A stretch of DNA of 64,000 bases. Origin: Rhodanobacteraceae bacterium. GTDB taxonomy: Bacteria; Pseudomonadota; Gammaproteobacteria; Xanthomonadales; SZUA-5. The notes beneath the pieces are model-generated. The model was not told the DNA's origin. It did no database searches and saw only the letters and a list, made by a program, of their open reading frames with translations. This document shows, piece by piece, positions 37,892 through 48,026 of this stretch. The translations under genes were made by a program, and so were the position numbers. Location of the stretch: the NCBI GenBank assembly GCA_016713135.1, contig JADJPR010000010.1:62001-126000 (forward strand). Direction: 5' to 3'. Positions within the stretch are counted from its first letter, which is position 1. Each line of letters opens with the position of its first letter.

Positions 37892-40210
37892 ATGACCAAG
37901 ACCTTGCGTCTGCGCGGCGCCGTTGCCGCCTGCCTGCTGTTCCTGCTGCTCTGCGTGGGCGGTGTCGCCTCGGCGGCGATCAACACGCACAACCTCGGGG
38001 CGAAGTACGACGCCACCCAGGCCAACATCAATTTCCGCGTCTATTCCTCGCGTGCCACGCGCATCGAGGTGTGGATCTACAAGACCGCCAAGGGCGCACA
38101 GCCGGTCGTCCGCTACACCCTCACCAAGGATGCCGCCACCAGCGTGTGGTCGAAGACGGCATCGGTCGCCACCCTCAAGAACAGCTACGGCCTGACCGGC
38201 ACGGTCTACTACGGCTACCGCGCCTGGGGCCCGAACTGGCCGTACAACAGCGCCTGGGTCAAGGGCAGCAGCACCGGCTTCATCAGCGACGTCGATGCGC
38301 AGGGCAACCGCTTCAACCCGAACAAGCTGCTGCTCGATCCCTATGCGGTGGAGATGAGCCACGATCCGAACAGCGCCGGCTGCACCGATGGCACCATTTA
38401 CGCCAGCGGCGCCACTCATCGCACCAAGGACTCGGGCCCCTGCGCGCCCAAGGGCATCGTGCTCGCGCCGCCGACCAACTCCTTCGGCACCAAGCCGACC
38501 CGCGCGCTGAAAGACGACATCGTCTACGAAGTGCATGTCCGCGGGCTCACCAGGAACGACACCAGTGTGCCGGCGGCGCAGCGCGGCACCTACGCTGGCG
38601 CGGCGCTGAAGGCCGCGCACCTGGCGAGCCTGGGCGTCACCGCGGTCGAGTTCCTGCCGGTGCAGGAGACCCAGAACGACACCAACGACGACGTGGCCTC
38701 CACCGCCGGCGACAATTACTGGGGCTACATGACCCTGAACTACTTCGCGCCGGACCGCCGCTACAGCTACGACAAGACACCGGGCGGCCCGACCCGCGAG
38801 TTCCGTTCGATGGTCAAGGCCTTCCACGACGCCGGCATCAAGGTCTACGTCGACGTGGTCTACAACCACACCGGCGAGGGCGGCGCCTGGGGCGGCAGCG
38901 ACGGCCTGACGGTCTACAACATCCAGAGCTTCCGCGGCCTCGACAACCCGACCTACTACTCGCTGACCGCGGACCTGCAGTACAGCTGGGACAACACCGG
39001 CGTCGGCGGCAACTACAACACGAAGAATCCGATCGCGCAGAACCTGATCGTCGACTCGCTGGCCTACTGGCGCGACACCCTCGGCCTCGATGGCTACCGT
39101 TTCGACCTCGCCAGCGTGCTCGGCAACACCTGCCAGCACGGCTGCTTCAACTTCGACAAGATGGACAGCGCCAACGCGCTGAACCGCATCGTCAACGAGA
39201 TCACGCCGCGCCCGGATGCCGGCGGCAGTGGCGTCGACCTGATCGCCGAGCCCTGGGCGATCGGCGGCAACAGCTACCAGGTCGGCGGCTTCCCGTGGCG
39301 CTGGGCCGAGTGGAACGGCAAGTACCGCGACGCGCTGCGCAAGAAGCAGAACCAGCTGGGCGTCGAAACCGTGCTGCTCAGCGAACTGGCCAGCCGTTTT
39401 GCCGGATCGTCTGACCTTTATGGCGACGACGGCCGCAAGCCCTGGCACTCGATCAACTTCATGGCCGCGCACGACGGCTTCACCCTGCGCGACCTGTACG
39501 CCTACAACAGCAAGCAGAACAATCAGGCCTGGCCCTACGGCCCGTCCGATGGCGGCGACGACAACAACCACAGCTGGGACCAGGGCGGGATCATCCTCGA
39601 CCAGCGCAAGGCCGCGCGCACCGGCATGGCCTTCATGCTGCTCTCCGCCGGCGTGCCGATGTTCAATGGCGGCGATGAGTTCCTGCGCACCCAGTTCGGC
39701 AACAACAATGCCTACAACCTGGATTCCGCGGCGAACTGGCTGGACTGGTCCTGGGACACTCACGAGACCAACTTCCGCACCTACACCCAGCGCCTGATCG
39801 CCTTCCGCAAGGCGCATCCGGCGCTGCGTCCGCAGAACTTCTACGTCGGCAACGACACCAATGGCAACGTGATGGAGCAGTTGCGCTGGTTCAAGCCCGA
39901 CGGTGGCGTCGCCGACACCGCCTACTTCACCAATGCCAGCAACCATGCGATCGCCTGGCGCATCGACGGCACCGAGTTCGGCGACAGCACCAGCGCGATC
40001 TACATCGCCTACAACGGCTGGAGCGGCAACGTGAACTTCACCCTGCCGTGGCCCGGCGCCGGCAAGCAGTGGTACCGCGTGACCGACACCGCCACCTGGA
40101 ACGAAGGCACCAACACCGTGGTCAACCCGGGCAGCGAGGCGCTGATCGGCGGCGAATGGACCGTCTACGGCATGCAGGGGCGCTCGCTGCTGGTGTTGAT
40201 TGCGAAGTAG
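37892..40210 (+). CDS. Secreted isoamylase (GH13 debranching enzyme)
   Basis: Hydrolyses alpha-1,6 branches of glycogen and amylopectin outside the cytoplasm. 772 residues from ATG 37892 (RBS GGGAGG 6 nt upstream), with a signal peptide (VAACLLFLLLCVGGVASAA). It matches closely, from memory, the Pseudomonas amyloderamosa isoamylase in length and in blocks such as NINFRVYSSRATRIEVWIYK and VYYGYRAWGPNWPYNSAW. GH13 regions: VYVDVVYNHTGEGG, GLDGYRFDLASVLG (nucleophile), LIAEPWAIGGNSY (acid/base) and NFMAAHDGFTLRD. Not in an operon with glycogen genes, so a nutritional role on external glucans is likely. Confidence 0.94.
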   Translation: MTKTLRLRGAVAACLLFLLLCVGGVASAAINTHNLGAKYDATQANINFRVYSSRATRIEVWIYKTAKGAQPVVRYTLTKDAATSVWSKTASVATLKNSYGLTGTVYYGYRAWGPNWPYNSAWVKGSSTGFISDVDAQGNRFNPNKLLLDPYAVEMSHDPNSAGCTDGTIYASGATHRTKDSGPCAPKGIVLAPPTNSFGTKPTRALKDDIVYEVHVRGLTRNDTSVPAAQRGTYAGAALKAAHLASLGVTAVEFLPVQETQNDTNDDVASTAGDNYWGYMTLNYFAPDRRYSYDKTPGGPTREFRSMVKAFHDAGIKVYVDVVYNHTGEGGAWGGSDGLTVYNIQSFRGLDNPTYYSLTADLQYSWDNTGVGGNYNTKNPIAQNLIVDSLAYWRDTLGLDGYRFDLASVLGNTCQHGCFNFDKMDSANALNRIVNEITPRPDAGGSGVDLIAEPWAIGGNSYQVGGFPWRWAEWNGKYRDALRKKQNQLGVETVLLSELASRFAGSSDLYGDDGRKPWHSINFMAAHDGFTLRDLYAYNSKQNNQAWPYGPSDGGDDNNHSWDQGGIILDQRKAARTGMAFMLLSAGVPMFNGGDEFLRTQFGNNNAYNLDSAANWLDWSWDTHETNFRTYTQRLIAFRKAHPALRPQNFYVGNDTNGNVMEQLRWFKPDGGVADTAYFTNASNHAIAWRIDGTEFGDSTSAIYIAYNGWSGNVNFTLPWPGAGKQWYRVTDTATWNEGTNTVVNPGSEALIGGEWTVYGMQGRSLLVLIAK

Positions 40211-40214
40211 GGCG

Positions 40215-40370
40215 GAAGAGCGGGGGCAGGGGGCGAGGGGCAGGGGTGTGGACCGGTGCGCCTGCGTGCTGTGCCGCGGTTTGGGTCTGTTCCCACGTCC
40301 TCGGTGGCCGGCATTGCCCGCCAAGCCGGTCCCCTGACCCCTGACCCTTGCCCCGCTCTTGCTTCTCCCG
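40215..40370. repeat. GGGGCAGG-word inverted repeat (family E, copy 1)
   Basis: The 5' arm (40215-40247) contains GAAGAGCGGGGGCAGGGGG and CGAGGGGCAGGGG. The 3' arm (40332-40370) contains CCCCTGACCCCTGACCC, TTGCCCCGCTCTTG and CTTCTCC. The loop is about 85 nt. It fills most of the gap after the isoamylase gene. Confidence 0.8.
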
Positions 40371-40433
40371 GCCCTGTCATCATCCGCACACCGGCCGTAT
40401 CGGTGTGGATGACACCCACCGCGGAGACCTCCG

Positions 40434-42768
40434 TTGTCGCACCAGACCGTTGCAAAAGCTGCTGAACTCGAGTCCTCCTACCTGTATTCGCTGGCGCGGG
40501 TGGCGATGGCCTCCAGCGTCGCCGGTCAGTCCTGGGACTGGCCCGTTCTGGATTTTTCCGATCCGGCCCAACGCCAGTTCGGCGATTACGAGCTGCTGGC
40601 CGAACTCGGCCGTGGCGGAATGGGCGTGGTCTACCGCGCGCGCCAGCGCAGCCTGGATCGCGAGGTCGCGCTCAAGTTCATCGCCGCCGGCATGGCCGAT
40701 CCGCTGCAGGTGGCGCGTTTTCTCGGCGAGGCGCGCGCGGCGGCCAAGCTGGTGCATCCGAACATCGTGCCGGTGTTCGAAGTCGGCTCGGTCGGCGAGG
40801 TGCATTACTTCTCGATGCCGCTGATCGACGGCGAGACCCTGGATGCCCGCCTGAAGCGGCAGAAGCCGCCCCGCGCGGAGCTGCTGGCGCTGATGATCAA
40901 GGTCTGCGAGGCCCTGGACTACGCCCATCGCCTGGGCCTGCTGCACCTCGACCTCAAGCCGGCCAACATCCTGATCGACCCGCGCGGCGAGCCGCTGGTG
41001 GCGGACTTCGGCCTGGCGCGACAGATGGACGCGGACGGTGGCGTCAAGGCGCAGGAGGTGTCCGGCACGCCGGCTTACATGGCGCCCGAGCAGATCCTGA
41101 TCGAGCAGTACCGGCTGACGGTCGCCACCGACATCTATGCCCTGGGTGCGCTGCTCTACCGCAGCCTGTCCGGCGTGTCGCCGCATGGCGAGGGCGCCTC
41201 CGCCGACCTGATCCGGCGCGCCCTGGCCGGGCAGATCCGCCCGCTGGAGCAGGCCGGCGTGGACCGCGACCTGGCCGCGGTCTGCGCGGTGCCTCGCGCT
41301 CGATCCGCGCGACCGCTACGCCAGCGTGCGCGAGCTGGCGGCGGACCTGCGCCGCGTGGAGGCGGGCATCGAGGTCAGCGTGCGCCGCCCGGGCTGGCTC
41401 GAGCGCACCCGCCGCTGGATCCGGCGCGAACCGAAGCTCGCGCTGGCGCAGGCGGTCGCCTTCGCCGCGATCACCCTCGGTGCCGCAAGCGGTGTCGTGC
41501 TGGGGCAGCAGTCGGAGGCCGCGCGGCAGGGCGAGGCCGAGCAGCGCGAGCGCGCCCTGCTCGCGGCCGAACTCGGCGGCCGGCTGTACGCCCATTCACT
41601 GCAAGGAGATCCGTCGCCAGTCGGCAGCGCCCAGCCAGCCAACGCCGATCCGCGCGTCGCCGCTCTGCGCCGCGAGCAGCGCGCCGCCCAGGCCGTGATC
41701 GAGTGGCTGCAGCAACGCCTGCCGGAGGATCCCGCGCGCCAGGCGGCAGTGCTCGGCGACTTCGCGCGGGCGCTGAAGGATGCACAGGCGCAGGGGCCGG
41801 TGCAGATGCTGCTGCGCAATGTGATCGAGGTGATGGGCGTGGGCTACCGCCAGCAGGTGATCGCGGCGCTGGAGGCCAAGGGCAGCGCCGATGCGCTGGC
41901 GCTGGCGGCCATCGTCGCCTGGCAGGAGGAGTCGAAGCTGGCCCAGCCGCTGCGCGTCAAGCAGTTGCTGGACCGTGCGTTGGCGATCGTTCCGGATCAC
42001 CCGCTGGCGCTGCGCGTATCGGCGCTGTATTGCGCGGGTCCGATGCAGGACCAGTGCGCCCAGGCCGATGCCGCCGAGCGCCTGGTGCAGGCGGCGCCTG
42101 ACGACGCCTGGGCCTGGTTGCTGCTGGCGGCCCGCCGCCAAGGGCCGGAGGCCTACGCGGCCTTGCATGAGGCCGCCCAACGCGACCAGTTCGGTCTGTG
42201 GCTGGTCGATGCGCGCTCGGCGCAATTGGATGCCATCCGCGCCTCGGGTATCGCGCCGCCGGCGCTGATGGCCGTGCCGGCCGAAATCCTGCACCCGGGT
42301 GCGCCGGTGGACCTGACCATTGCCAGCCTGTCGGCGTGGACCCAGCCCTACTTCTGGATTACGTCGGTGGTGCGGATGTGCAATCCGCAGGCCGGATTCC
42401 CGGCGATGCCGGACGACCCGCAGGTCAGTGACGACTGCATTCGCGTCGGATCGCGACTGGCGCTCGAAGCAGGCGATCCGGCAACCGCGGGTATCGCGGC
42501 AACCATCGTGGCAAAACTGGCGCCGCAGTCGCCGGAGCAGCAGCAGATCCTGGCCCAACAGTTGCGCCGCGAGTGGCTGGCGCATTCGCTGCGGGGCCTG
42601 ACGCCAGCGCAGCGCGCGCAGTTCCCGGCCGAACCCTACGATGAAGTCCGGCGCGCGCAGGGCGATCTGGCAGCGATGGCGGCAATGGTGGCGGCGAGCG
42701 GGCTGCCGACCGAGCCGCCGGCTGGCTGGGAGCCGCCGGCGGGAGACCGCGCGACCGCGGCGCGCTGA
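40434..42768 (+). CDS. Membrane Ser/Thr protein kinase, one frameshift
   Basis: Hanks-type kinase followed by a transmembrane helix and a large extracytoplasmic region. The kinase domain (residues about 47-300) has the glycine loop ELGRGGMGVVYRARQ, VALKFIAAG, catalytic loop LLHLDLKPANIL and DFGLARQM, then GTPAYMAPEQI. The catalytic loop has HLD instead of HRD, so this is a non-RD variant. At about 41288 the frame shifts (CLALDPRDRYASVRELAADL continues in the other frame), then a TM helix (LAQAVAFAAITLGAASGVVL) and about 400 helical, alanine-rich residues of unknown fold. The TTG start at 40434 is uncertain. Confidence 0.8.
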
Positions 42769-42834
42769 GGCGCGGCCCCTGGGCGCGGTGGCTGGCGTGT
42801 ATCTTGGTTCTGCTCCCGTCCGCCACCGCCACCC

Positions 42835-45336
42835 ATGGATCCACATCGCTGGCAACGTATCCGCACACTGTTCGAAGGCGCGCTGGCTCTGGATGAAGCC
42901 GCGCGCCCGGCCTGGCTGGACGCGCAGTGCGCGGCCGATGCGGAACTGCGGCCTGAGGTGGACGCGCTGCTGCATGCGGACGCGAAGGCCGAGACTCAGG
43001 CACTGGCGATGGACGCCGTCGCGCCCGATCTGGTCCGCGACATGGCCGCCAGCGAGCGCGCAGGGCAGGGTCAGGAACTGGCAGGCAAACGCCTCGGGCC
43101 CTGGCGCCTGGTGCGCGAGATCGGCCGCGGCGGCATGGGCGCGGTCTGGCTGGCCGAACGCGACGATGGCGAGTACGCGCAGCAGGCCGCGGTCAAGCTG
43201 GTCAATCCCGGCTGGGACGCGGGTGAGTTGCTGCGACGCTTCCGCGCCGAGCGCCAGATCCTCGCCGGACTGAACCACCCGCACATCGCGCGCCTGCTCG
43301 ACGGCGGCGTGTCCGCGGACGGCAAGCCCTACCTGGTGCTCGAATACGTGGACGGCGCCAGCATCGGCGACCACTGCGACCGCGCGCAGCTGTCGCTGGC
43401 GGCGCGCCTGGAGCTGTTCCTGGACGTCTGCGCCGCGGTGGCGCATGCCCACCGCAGCCTGGTGGTGCACCGCGACCTGAAGCCTTCGAACATCCTGGTC
43501 GACCGCGATGGCCGGGTGAAACTGCTCGACTTCGGCATCGCCAAGCTGATCGAACCGGGCGCCGATGCGGGCGTGTCGGTGCTGCGCGCCTTCACCCCCG
43601 AGTACGCCGCGCCCGAGCAGGTGCGCGGCGAGCCGGCCACCACCGGGGTGGACGTCTACGCCCTCGGGCTGCTGCTGTACCAGTTGCTGACCGGGCGCCG
43701 CGCGCACGCGCCGACCGCATCGACCCCTGCGGCTTACGAGCAGGCGATCCTGACCCAGGAGCCCGAGCGTCCCTCGCGCGCCGTGGCGCAGACCGATCCG
43801 GCAGCCGTCGAGCGTGCGCGGGCGCGCGACCTCGACCCGCCCCGTCTGGCGGCGCAGTTGCGCGGCGATCTCGATGCCATCGTCATGAAGGCACTGCGCA
43901 AGGATCCGGCCGAGCGGTATGCCTCAGTCGCGGCCCTGGCGGATGACATCGAGCGCTTCCTCGGAAAGCGGCCGGTCGCCGCGCGCCGCGGAAACTGGCG
44001 CTACCGTGCGCGGCGCTTCCTGCAGCGGCATGCCTTGTCGACCGGGCTGGCGGCGCTGGCGCTCGCGGGGTTGATCGGTGGCCTGGCAGTGGCGTTGTGG
44101 CAGGCCGACATCGCTCGTCGGGAGCGCGACGCCGCCGAGCGAGCGGGGCGCGAGGCGCGCGCCGTGTCCGAGTTCCTGACCAAGGTCTTCGCCGAGGCCG
44201 ATCCGGGCAACACCGACGGGCGCGATCCACCGGCCAGCGAGCTCTTGCGCGCGGGCGTCGAACAGATCGCGCTGGCGACTGACCTGGCGCCTGCGACACG
44301 CTCGGCGATGTACTACGCCCTCGGCGAGGCACAGCTTGGCCGCAGCGATTACGCCCAGGGCCAGGCGCTGATGCAGCGTGCGCTGGATGAGGCTGGCGAC
44401 GACCCGCACGCGCGGATGCGCGGCCTGCTGGGTGTGGGCGTGGCACTCAACCAGCAGGGGCGTTTCGATGACTCCTGGGCGCGCTATGACGAGGCGCGAG
44501 CCTGGCTGGCGCGCCACCCCGGCCTGGATCCGGCACTGGGCGACCAGCTCGATTACCTGTCCGCGGTCAACCTGATGAACCAGAATCGCAAGGACGAGGC
44601 GAGCGAGCTGCTGGGTGCGCTGGTGGAGCGTTTCCAGCGCCGCGGACAGGCGCTCGACGATGCGGCGGTGCAGGCCAACGGCATGTACGTCTACCTGCTC
44701 GGCGCGATGAAGCGCACGGACCAGGCGCTGGCGGTCTCTGGCGCGCTGTATCGCATCGCCAAGGCCGATCCGGACCAGCCCCTGACGCGCCTCGCCACCA
44801 TCGTCGGCGCGCACGCCTACGCCCTGATGAGTGCGCAGAAGCTGGTCGAAGCCGAGCCGCTGTTCCGCGAGGCGCTGGCGATCAACGAGCGGATTTACGG
44901 GGTAGGGCACCTCGGCACGGCAGTTTCCCTGAACAACATCGCGATCTGCCTCGGGCGCCAGGGCCGGCATGCAGAGTCCGCCGCCCTGCTGGAAAAGGCG
45001 ATCGCGATCCGTCGCGAGAAGCTGCCCAAGGACCATCCGGACCTCGGGCACACGTTGAACAACGCCGGGTCCGCCTATGAAAAGGCTGGCGACACGACCA
45101 ATGCCTTGCAGGCCTACACCGAAGCGGTCGAACTATGGCGCCGCGCCGGGGTCAAGCCCGCGCAATGGACCCTGCGCGCCATGCATGGTCGGGCGCGGGT
45201 GCTGGAGCAAACCGGGCGTCCTGCCGAGGCGCTGGCGATGGCCGAAGAATTGCAGCCGCTGACCGACGGCAATGTCGAGTACGAGGGCCAGGCAGGCAAG
45301 GACCTGGAGGCGTTGATCGGGCGTTTGCGACAGTAG
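42835..45336 (+). CDS. Membrane Ser/Thr protein kinase with C-terminal TPR region
   Basis: 833 residues. A small helical N-terminal domain is followed by a Hanks kinase (about 88-370): EIGRGGMGAVWLAERDD, AAVKLVNPGW, the canonical VVHRDLKPSNILVD, LLDFGIAKLI, TPEYAAPEQV. A transmembrane helix lies near 405-422, then TPR-like helical repeats to the end (for example VSLNNIAICLGRQGRHAESA and TLNNAGSAYEKAGDTTNALQ), probably periplasmic. It follows a second kinase gene after 66 nt and is likely co-transcribed. TPR-kinases of this kind are common in Xanthomonadales; the signals are unknown. Confidence 0.92.
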   Translation: MDPHRWQRIRTLFEGALALDEAARPAWLDAQCAADAELRPEVDALLHADAKAETQALAMDAVAPDLVRDMAASERAGQGQELAGKRLGPWRLVREIGRGGMGAVWLAERDDGEYAQQAAVKLVNPGWDAGELLRRFRAERQILAGLNHPHIARLLDGGVSADGKPYLVLEYVDGASIGDHCDRAQLSLAARLELFLDVCAAVAHAHRSLVVHRDLKPSNILVDRDGRVKLLDFGIAKLIEPGADAGVSVLRAFTPEYAAPEQVRGEPATTGVDVYALGLLLYQLLTGRRAHAPTASTPAAYEQAILTQEPERPSRAVAQTDPAAVERARARDLDPPRLAAQLRGDLDAIVMKALRKDPAERYASVAALADDIERFLGKRPVAARRGNWRYRARRFLQRHALSTGLAALALAGLIGGLAVALWQADIARRERDAAERAGREARAVSEFLTKVFAEADPGNTDGRDPPASELLRAGVEQIALATDLAPATRSAMYYALGEAQLGRSDYAQGQALMQRALDEAGDDPHARMRGLLGVGVALNQQGRFDDSWARYDEARAWLARHPGLDPALGDQLDYLSAVNLMNQNRKDEASELLGALVERFQRRGQALDDAAVQANGMYVYLLGAMKRTDQALAVSGALYRIAKADPDQPLTRLATIVGAHAYALMSAQKLVEAEPLFREALAINERIYGVGHLGTAVSLNNIAICLGRQGRHAESAALLEKAIAIRREKLPKDHPDLGHTLNNAGSAYEKAGDTTNALQAYTEAVELWRRAGVKPAQWTLRAMHGRARVLEQTGRPAEALAMAEELQPLTDGNVEYEGQAGKDLEALIGRLRQ

Positions 45337-45338
45337 GG

Positions 45339-45361
45339 TGCCCCCCCCCCCCCCCCCCCCC
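45339..45361. other. Poly-C run, possibly an assembly artefact
   Basis: About 23 consecutive Cs follow the kinase stop, then CTGCCCCGTGCCCCGTGCCG, which resembles the C-rich arm of the family E word. Some of the run may be real repeat sequence, but its length is unreliable. Confidence 0.7.
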
Positions 45362-45380
45362 TGCCCCGTGCCCCGTGCCG

Positions 45381-47672
45381 TCAATCCACCACCAACCGCA
45401 GCCGCGCGTATCGCCCGTGCTCGGCAATCGCCAGCACATCCACCGGGCCGCGCTGCTCGTAGGCGTGCACGAAGGGTTGCTCGGCGGGCAGCAGCGCCTG
45501 GTATTCCCCGTTGACCAACCAACGCACGCTGCTGCTGGCGCCGTGCACCGTCAGCGCCGCGCGCGGGCCGTTTCGGGAGCCGGGCAGGCGGCGCAGGTGG
45601 GCACCGTCGGGCAGGCCATCGATGCGCAGCGGATCGAGTGTGTCCAGGCCATCCGGCGCGCAGTCGGGCCGCCGCGGCGGCAACTGCTGGCGGCGCGCCA
45701 GCGACGGCGCCAGCCAGGCGTCCAGTTCGCGGGGCCAGCGTGCGATTTGCTGCAGCTCGCCGCTGTCTGCCGCGCAGCCCAGCGTCAGGCGCAGGCGTGT
45801 GCGCGGGTCGACCCGGATCTCGACCAGCGGCATCCAGCCCTCCATCTCACCGGGCGCAGAGAGGGTCGGCGGCGTGCGTCCGGCGAGGGTCCATGCGCGC
45901 CGCTTGCGCAGGCATTGCGTCGCGGGCGTGTCGGCTGCGGCGCGGCCCAGCGGCCAGCAGACTTCGGTCTCGCGCACGTCGGCCGGTGGCTGCTCGCGCG
46001 GCGAGCGTCGCGGCAGCGAGAGCAGCAGCTGGCGCAGCAGCGGCAGCGCGGTGTCGGCGCCCATCGCGCCCGGCAGCGGTGTGCCATCCGGGCGCCCGAT
46101 CCACACGCCGGCGCTGTAGTCCGGCGTGCTGCCGATCGCCCAGGCATCGCGGAAGCCGTAACTGGTGCCGGTTTTCCAGCTGAGGTGTGGGTGCGCGCGC
46201 TCGCGCAGCATGTGGCGCACGATGTAGGCGGCACCGGCGCTGAGGATCCGCCGCTGCTGCGGCGGCTCCTCGCGCAGCAGGCGTGGGCGCAGGCTGGCGC
46301 CGGCGTGTGCGAGCGCCGAGTGCGCGCCGACCAGCGCCTCCAGCGTGGTCGCGCCGCCGCCGAGCGCGAGGCTCAGGTTCGGCACGCCGCCCGCCGGCAT
46401 TGCCAGGCGCAGCCCCACGTGCGCCAGCTTCGCGGCGAAGCGCTCGGGCGACACGCGGTCCAGCAGCTGCACCGCCGGCAGGTTCAGCGAGCGCTTCAGG
46501 GCCTCGCTGGCGGCCGCCGGCCCGGTGAAGCGCATGTCGAAGTTCTGCGGGCGGTAGTCCTGGAAGTCGAGCGGCACGTCCAGCAGCAGGCTTTCCGAAT
46601 GGATCAGGCCTTCGTCCAGCGCCAGCCCGTAGATGAAGGGCTTGAGGGTCGAGCCGGGGCTGCGCTGCGCGCGCGCCAGGTCGAGGTGGCCGGCGCGGCG
46701 GCTGTCGCCGAACTCGACACCGCCGACATAGGCGAGCACCGCGCCATCGCGGTGGTCCATGACCATCAGCGCGCCCGAGGTCCGCGGATCGAGGCGATCG
46801 GCGTACTCGGTCATACGCGCCTCGGCTGCCATCTGCAGTTCCAGGTCGATGGTGCTGCGGATCACCGCGGCGCCCGGCTGCGCGCGGCGCAGTCGCTGCG
46901 CCAGGTGCGGCGCCCACATCGGCACCGCCAGGCGCCGCGATTCGACAGGTTCGCGCATCGCGTCGGCGGCTTGCGCCGGCGTGATCACGCCGAGGTCCGC
47001 CATGCGCCGGAGCACCTTGTCGCGCGCCGCGCGCGCGGCCTCGGGGTGGCGATCCGGGCGTAGCCGCGACGGCGCCTGCGGCAGTGCCACCAGCAGCGCC
47101 GCCTCGGCCAGGCTGAGGCTGGACGGCGGCTTGCCGAGGTAGGCGTGGCTGGCTGCGGCGACGCCCTGGACGGTGCCGCCGAAGGGCGCGTAGTTCAGGT
47201 ACAGGTCGAGGATCTCACGCTTGGACAAGCGTGCTTCAAGTTGCAGCGCGCGGAACATCTGGCGCAGTTTGCCGGCCAGCGAGCGCGGCTGCGGCTCGAT
47301 CAGCCGCGCCACCTGCATGGTCAGGGTCGAGGCGCCGCTGACGATCTCGCGGTGCCACAGCGCCTGCGCCGCCGCGCGCGCCACCGCCGCCGGGTTGACC
47401 CCGGGGTGGCGGTAGAAATGGCGGTCCTCGAAGGCGAACAGCGCGCGGAAATAGTCCGGCGCCACCGCATCCTGGGTCACCGCGAAGCGCCACGCCCCCG
47501 ACGGCGCCGGAAACGCCCGCAGCGGCCGGTCTGCACGATCCACCACCACCGTGCTGAGATCGTCCGTCAGCCGCGGCAGCGGCGGCGGAAACAGCCAGTC
47601 GAGCGCGAGTGCCAGCAGGATGGACGCGAGGACCAGGATGGCCAGTCGCGTGCGTCGGCGTAGCGTCGCCAA
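45381..47672 (-). CDS. pbpC: Penicillin-binding protein 1C
   Basis: Bifunctional peptidoglycan synthase. 763 residues if translation starts at TTG 47672 (LATLRRRTRLAILVLASILL); the longer frame upstream (to 47951) is read through repeat DNA and is not protein-like. After the transmembrane anchor, the transglycosylase domain has FEDRHFYRHPGVNPAAVARA and SGASTLTMQVARLI. The transpeptidase domain has SPGSTLKPFIYGLALDEG (SxxK), RSLNLPAV (SxN) and SWKTGTSYGF (KTG), and the PBP1C-specific C-terminal domain follows. Partner of alpha-2-macroglobulin, whose gene is upstream. Confidence 0.93.
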   Translation of the reverse strand: MATLRRRTRLAILVLASILLALALDWLFPPPLPRLTDDLSTVVVDRADRPLRAFPAPSGAWRFAVTQDAVAPDYFRALFAFEDRHFYRHPGVNPAAVARAAAQALWHREIVSGASTLTMQVARLIEPQPRSLAGKLRQMFRALQLEARLSKREILDLYLNYAPFGGTVQGVAAASHAYLGKPPSSLSLAEAALLVALPQAPSRLRPDRHPEAARAARDKVLRRMADLGVITPAQAADAMREPVESRRLAVPMWAPHLAQRLRRAQPGAAVIRSTIDLELQMAAEARMTEYADRLDPRTSGALMVMDHRDGAVLAYVGGVEFGDSRRAGHLDLARAQRSPGSTLKPFIYGLALDEGLIHSESLLLDVPLDFQDYRPQNFDMRFTGPAAASEALKRSLNLPAVQLLDRVSPERFAAKLAHVGLRLAMPAGGVPNLSLALGGGATTLEALVGAHSALAHAGASLRPRLLREEPPQQRRILSAGAAYIVRHMLRERAHPHLSWKTGTSYGFRDAWAIGSTPDYSAGVWIGRPDGTPLPGAMGADTALPLLRQLLLSLPRRSPREQPPADVRETEVCWPLGRAAADTPATQCLRKRRAWTLAGRTPPTLSAPGEMEGWMPLVEIRVDPRTRLRLTLGCAADSGELQQIARWPRELDAWLAPSLARRQQLPPRRPDCAPDGLDTLDPLRIDGLPDGAHLRRLPGSRNGPRAALTVHGASSSVRWLVNGEYQALLPAEQPFVHAYEQRGPVDVLAIAEHGRYARLRLVVD

Positions 47673-47678
47673 GGTCCG

Positions 47679-48012
47679 ATGTCTCCAGGCGTGCGGAAGC
47701 GGGGCAGGGGGCGGGGGGCAAGGGACCAGGTTGGCGGTGGGTCCGAACTGCGAGGCGGCTTGGATTTCGTGGCCTTGGCCGGCACCGACCGACGAAAAGA
47801 ACAGGTTGCGCCCCAAGACGGTTCTCCTACCCCCTGATCGATGTCTCCAGGCGTGCGAAAGCGGGGCAGGGGGCGGGGGGCAAGGGACCCGGTTGGCGGC
47901 GCGTTCGGACTGCGAGGAGGCTTGCATTCCCTGGGCCTTGGCGGGCACCAATCCGCGAGATTGTCAGAGTGCGCCTCAAAACAGGCCCCTTGACCCCTGA
48001 CCCCTGCCCCAC
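47679..48012. repeat. Direct repeat pair plus family E inverted arm
   Basis: Two roughly 117-bp copies (47679-47795 and 47840-47956, 161 bp apart, start GATGTCTCCAGGCGTGCG) each carry GCGGGGCAGGGGGCGGGGGG. A C-rich arm CCCCTTGACCCCTGACCC and CTGCCCC follows at 47984-48008, giving an inverted partner. The whole lies in the gap between the alpha-2-macroglobulin and pbpC genes, which are transcribed leftward, and directly precedes pbpC. Confidence 0.85.
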
Positions 48013-48026
48013 TCTTGGCTCCCACC

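Noticed and set aside
37778..40324. Long - strand open frame antisense to isoamylase
   Set aside because: Shadow of the well-supported isoamylase gene; no motifs.
47673..47951. N-terminal extension of pbpC
   Set aside because: It is translation of the 117-bp direct repeats and family E word, with duplicated HAWRHR segments, and precedes the normal anchor helix.
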